From Aquirhabdus sp. (GTDB taxonomy: Bacteria; Pseudomonadota; Gammaproteobacteria; Pseudomonadales; Moraxellaceae): a DNA stretch of 5,428 nucleotides. Made by a program: the position numbers and the translations under genes. The stretch lies in the NCBI GenBank assembly GCA_030152425.1, contig JASLJP010000337.1, positions 1 to 5,428 on the forward strand. The letters are read 5' to 3'. Numbering within the stretch: position 1 is the first letter of the stretch; each line of letters starts with the position of its first letter. The notes under the pieces are model-generated. The model made no database searches and was not told the origin of the DNA. It worked only from the letters and a program-made list of their open reading frames with translations. Below are positions 5,339 to 5,428 of the stretch, piece after piece.

Positions 5339-5428
5339 ATGACCGCACTCACGTCTGACACCCCACCGCCACTGGCTACCCTGCCTGCGCTGCTGGCGCA
5401 TCAGGCGCAGGTGCGTCCATCTGCCATC
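5339..5428 (+). CDS. N-terminus of a probable AMP-forming acyl-CoA synthetase, truncated by window edge
   Basis: ATG 5339 has a good ribosome binding site (GGAG, 7-nt spacing), and the frame stays open for 30 codons to the window end. The visible product has a polar, Pro-rich start followed by LATLPALLAHQAQVRPSAI. This is the pattern seen at the start of many AMP-dependent synthetases/ligases (TLPxLLxxxAxxRPxAxA), in which the first helix precedes the adenylation domain. None of the catalytic motifs lies in the window, so the call rests on a short stretch. A CoA ligase would fit with the acyl-CoA-dehydrogenase homologue at the other end of the window. No in-frame start codon is seen in the preceding 48 bases. 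Whether it is cotranscribed with sfnG depends on the hairpin in the gap. Confidence 0.5.
   Translation, partial: MTALTSDTPPPLATLPALLAHQAQVRPSAI

Overview
The window reads as part of an organosulfur (sulfone/sulfonate) assimilation locus from a moderately GC-rich proteobacterium. A beta- or gammaproteobacterium with a Pseudomonas-like sfn gene set fits best. Clear Shine-Dalgarno sites, a sigma-54 promoter and a Gram-negative outer-membrane channel support this, but I cannot name the genus. All recognisable genes lie on the + strand.

Layout. (1) 1-1055: the 3' part of an acyl-CoA-dehydrogenase-fold flavoprotein, cut by the window start, in which both canonical catalytic glutamates appear to be missing. 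(2) 1163-2035: a signal-peptide-bearing outer-membrane beta-barrel of the phenol MetA-pathway family, closed by a strong intrinsic terminator at 2060-2085. (3) 2086-2282: a regulatory region with three 6-4-6 inverted repeats (TGTTGC-N4-GCAACA), an AT-rich linker, a near-consensus -24/-12 (sigma-54) promoter and a perfect 12-bp palindrome at the predicted transcription start. (4) 2283-5248: a tight three-gene unit encoding a DszC/SfnC-like monooxygenase, an MsuE-type FMN reductase and the dimethylsulfone monooxygenase SfnG, with gaps of 49 and 34 bp and a good ribosome binding site for each gene. (5) 5249-5338: a 90-bp gap with two hairpins. (6) 5339-5428: the first 30 codons of a further gene that resembles the N-terminus of an AMP-forming acyl-CoA synthetase.

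How they work together (inference from families). The outer-membrane channel may admit small organosulfur or hydrophobic substrates. MsuE supplies FMNH2, which diffuses to the partner oxygenases. SfnG uses it with O2 to cleave dimethyl sulfone to methanesulfinate. The SfnC/DszC-like enzyme probably oxygenates another sulfur compound. The sigma-54 promoter with upstream activator sites fits control by an enhancer-binding protein such as SfnR, the activator of sfnFG in Pseudomonas putida, but no regulator gene lies in the window.

The individual gene families are known. The least described elements are the activator-site array with its start-site palindrome, the catalytic-residue-deficient acyl-CoA-dehydrogenase homologue, and the possible link to an acyl-CoA ligase.
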